Shown here one piece after another: positions 63,123 to 64,000 of a stretch of DNA of 64,000 nt. Below the pieces are notes generated by a model. The model was not told where the DNA came from, made no database searches, and saw nothing but the letters and a program-made list of their open reading frames with translations. How positions within the stretch are numbered: the stretch's first letter is position 1; each line of letters starts with the position of its first letter. The position numbers and the translations under genes were made by a program. The DNA is from Streptomyces sp. TP-A0356 (GTDB lineage Bacteria; Actinomycetota; Actinomycetes; Streptomycetales; Streptomycetaceae), in assembly GCF_001417775.1 (NCBI RefSeq), contig NZ_BBZJ01000014.1:124001-188000 (forward strand). Reading direction: 5' to 3'.

Positions 63123-63196
63123 TGGACCTGAGGGGATTTGAACCCCTGGCCCCCTCGATGCGAACGAGGTGCGCTACCGGACTGCGCCACAGGCCC
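63123..63196 (-). tRNA. tRNA-Ala (anticodon CGC)
   Basis: On the minus strand acceptor GGGCCTG pairs with CAGGTCC (one G-U), D arm GCGC/GCGC, anticodon stem CCTCG/CGAGG with loop TTCGCAT (anticodon CGC), T arm AGGGG/CCCCT with TTCAAAT. Discriminator A at 63123; CCA is not encoded. Confidence 0.95.
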
Positions 63197-63210
63197 TTGC
63201 AACGAGTGAA

Positions 63211-63240
63211 ACTCTAGCATCCCCATCGGCAGGTCCGGAA
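63211..63240 (-). promoter_or_regulatory. Predicted tRNA-Ala promoter
   Basis: Minus strand TTCCGG (63235-63240), 18-nt spacer, TAGAGT (63211-63216). The expected start is about 9 nt before the tRNA. Confidence 0.5.
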
Positions 63241-63272
63241 ATCCGTTCCGCCCCTGGTCAGCCCCGGGAAGC

Positions 63273-63314
63273 GCCGCGGGCCGCCAACACACCTACTCGT
63301 TGGCGGCCCGCGGC
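63273..63314 (-). terminator. Hairpin overlapping the end of the SepX-like gene
   Basis: A perfect 16-bp stem (63273-63288 with 63299-63314), loop 10 nt. It includes the last codons and stop of the gene at 63293. Confidence 0.75.
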
Positions 63315-64000
63315 CGTTCTCCGTCCTCGTACTGGTCGAACAGCGGTGTACGGCCCCGCTCCCGGGACCGCCGCGCCGAGGCCGCCCGACGGGCGTCGCT
63401 CCGGCCGTCGTCCCCGGCCTCGGCCCGCTCCTGCGCCCCGGCCCCGGACTCACCGGAATCCGGCTCCGCGTCGGCCCCGGACACCCCCGGCACCGGGGCC
63501 GCCTCCGCGGCACTCGACCGGGCGGAGCTCCAGGAGTCCGGCGCCCCGAGGTCCACGCTCGGCGTCGCCCGCGGGGCGACGGGCGCGGTCACATAGGTCG
63601 GCAGCGGTACCGGTACCGGATCCCAGCTCTCCCCGTGGCCGGGCCTGCGCTGCCGCTCGCGCTGCTGGTCCACCCACTCCGCGTGGTCGGTCTGCTCGAC
63701 GAGCGCCCGGCGGTCGGCGGCGAGCGCGGACAGCCCGGGGTCGCTCCCCGGCTCGGGTCCGTCCTCCGTCTCGTCCGCGTCGGAGTCGACCGGCGGCCGC
63801 CGCCTGGGATGGCGCTCCCGCAGTCGCTGCGCCGCCGCCTCGGCCCGCCGCCGGTCCATCGTGTACGTGAACCGCTTGCGCTCCTGCGCCCGCAGATACG
63901 CGATGTAGACGCTCAGCAGCACAGCCGGCACGCCGGGCGCCCACAGGAACGCGAGCCCTCCGACCGCGGCGACGATCGCGCCCAGCGTGAACGCCAGGAA
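63293..64000 (-). CDS. sepX: SepX/GlpR-like divisome membrane protein, partial at right edge
   Basis: 236 residues are visible, with the true start beyond the window. The visible part begins in a hydrophobic pair (FLAFTLGAIVAAVGGLAFL, then GVPAVLLSVYIAYL), followed by RAQERKRFTYTMDRRRAEAAAQRLRER. This matches the membrane/basic region of the actinobacterial GlpR/SepX family as I recall it. The rest is a disordered, Asp/Glu/Arg/Pro-rich tail. SepX supports division and works with DivIVA/Glp proteins. The name is tentative because the N-terminus is missing. Confidence 0.6.
   Translation of the reverse strand, partial: FLAFTLGAIVAAVGGLAFLWAPGVPAVLLSVYIAYLRAQERKRFTYTMDRRRAEAAAQRLRERHPRRRPPVDSDADETEDGPEPGSDPGLSALAADRRALVEQTDHAEWVDQQRERQRRPGHGESWDPVPVPLPTYVTAPVAPRATPSVDLGAPDSWSSARSSAAEAAPVPGVSGADAEPDSGESGAGAQERAEAGDDGRSDARRAASARRSRERGRTPLFDQYEDGERPRAANE

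Overview
The window is chromosomal DNA of a Streptomyces. It is very GC-rich with strong third-position GC bias, and its gene order (glmU-prs-rplY-pth-ppc; galTEK; ispE-rsmA-rpfB-tatD; rsmI/pmt; ssgE; cbiMQO) closely follows the S. coelicolor SCO312x-SCO317x core region as I remember it. No insertion sequence, prophage or CRISPR array was found. Both edges cut genes: a SUKH/WHH-nuclease protein on the left and a SepX/GlpR-like membrane protein on the right.

Layout. 1-2.2 kb: three small genes of polymorphic-toxin/immunity families (WHH nuclease fused to a SUKH domain, a YwqJ-type deaminase, a SUKH-3 protein) without secretion signals. 2.3-3.6 kb: a lone NarL-type sensor kinase. 4-8.8 kb: tRNA-Gln and housekeeping genes glmU, prs, rplY, pth. 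8.9-16.9 kb: ppc; a fatty-acid desaturase with its TetR regulator; the tam/tamR divergent pair; an orphan LuxR-type response regulator; a GNAT enzyme. 17-22.4 kb: galTEK, divergent from a sodium/solute symporter and a small membrane protein. 22.5-27 kb: a LuxR regulator with a degenerate receiver, and two membrane-anchored beta-propeller paralogues. 27.3-36.8 kb: an ABC-F ATPase, an acyltransferase, then ispE, rsmA, rpfB, tatD and rsmI. 36.8-42.1 kb: the protein mannosyltransferase pmt and two paralogous penicillin-binding proteins, the first carrying a frameshift. 42.2-47.4 kb: mixed small enzymes, ohr and ohrR. 47.4-50 kb: a metal ECF transporter behind a Nur-like box. 50.1-57.3 kb: ssgE, a tetR-mmpL pair, a tricorn protease and a glutamine-rich small protein. 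57.4-62.9 kb: a Baeyer-Villiger monooxygenase/hydrolase/SDR operon divergent from a MerR gene, exonuclease III, a GNAT enzyme; then tRNA-Ala and the edge gene.

How the genes fit together. Many divergent pairs have a regulator on one side and a palindromic site between (tam/tamR, BVMO operon/merR), and several regulators sit in the same transcription unit as their likely target (desaturase/tetR, tetR/mmpL). galTEK (Leloir pathway) and the symporter probably form a sugar-uptake and catabolism unit. A recurring local feature is a -10-like hexamer placed 6-8 nt upstream of a start codon, which suggests leaderless transcripts for at least nine genes. The least explained parts are the toxin/immunity-family island at the left edge, a three-armed repeat before rplY, the frameshifted penicillin-binding protein, and repeat-encoded tails or N-termini on RsmA, RpfB and the beta-propeller proteins.
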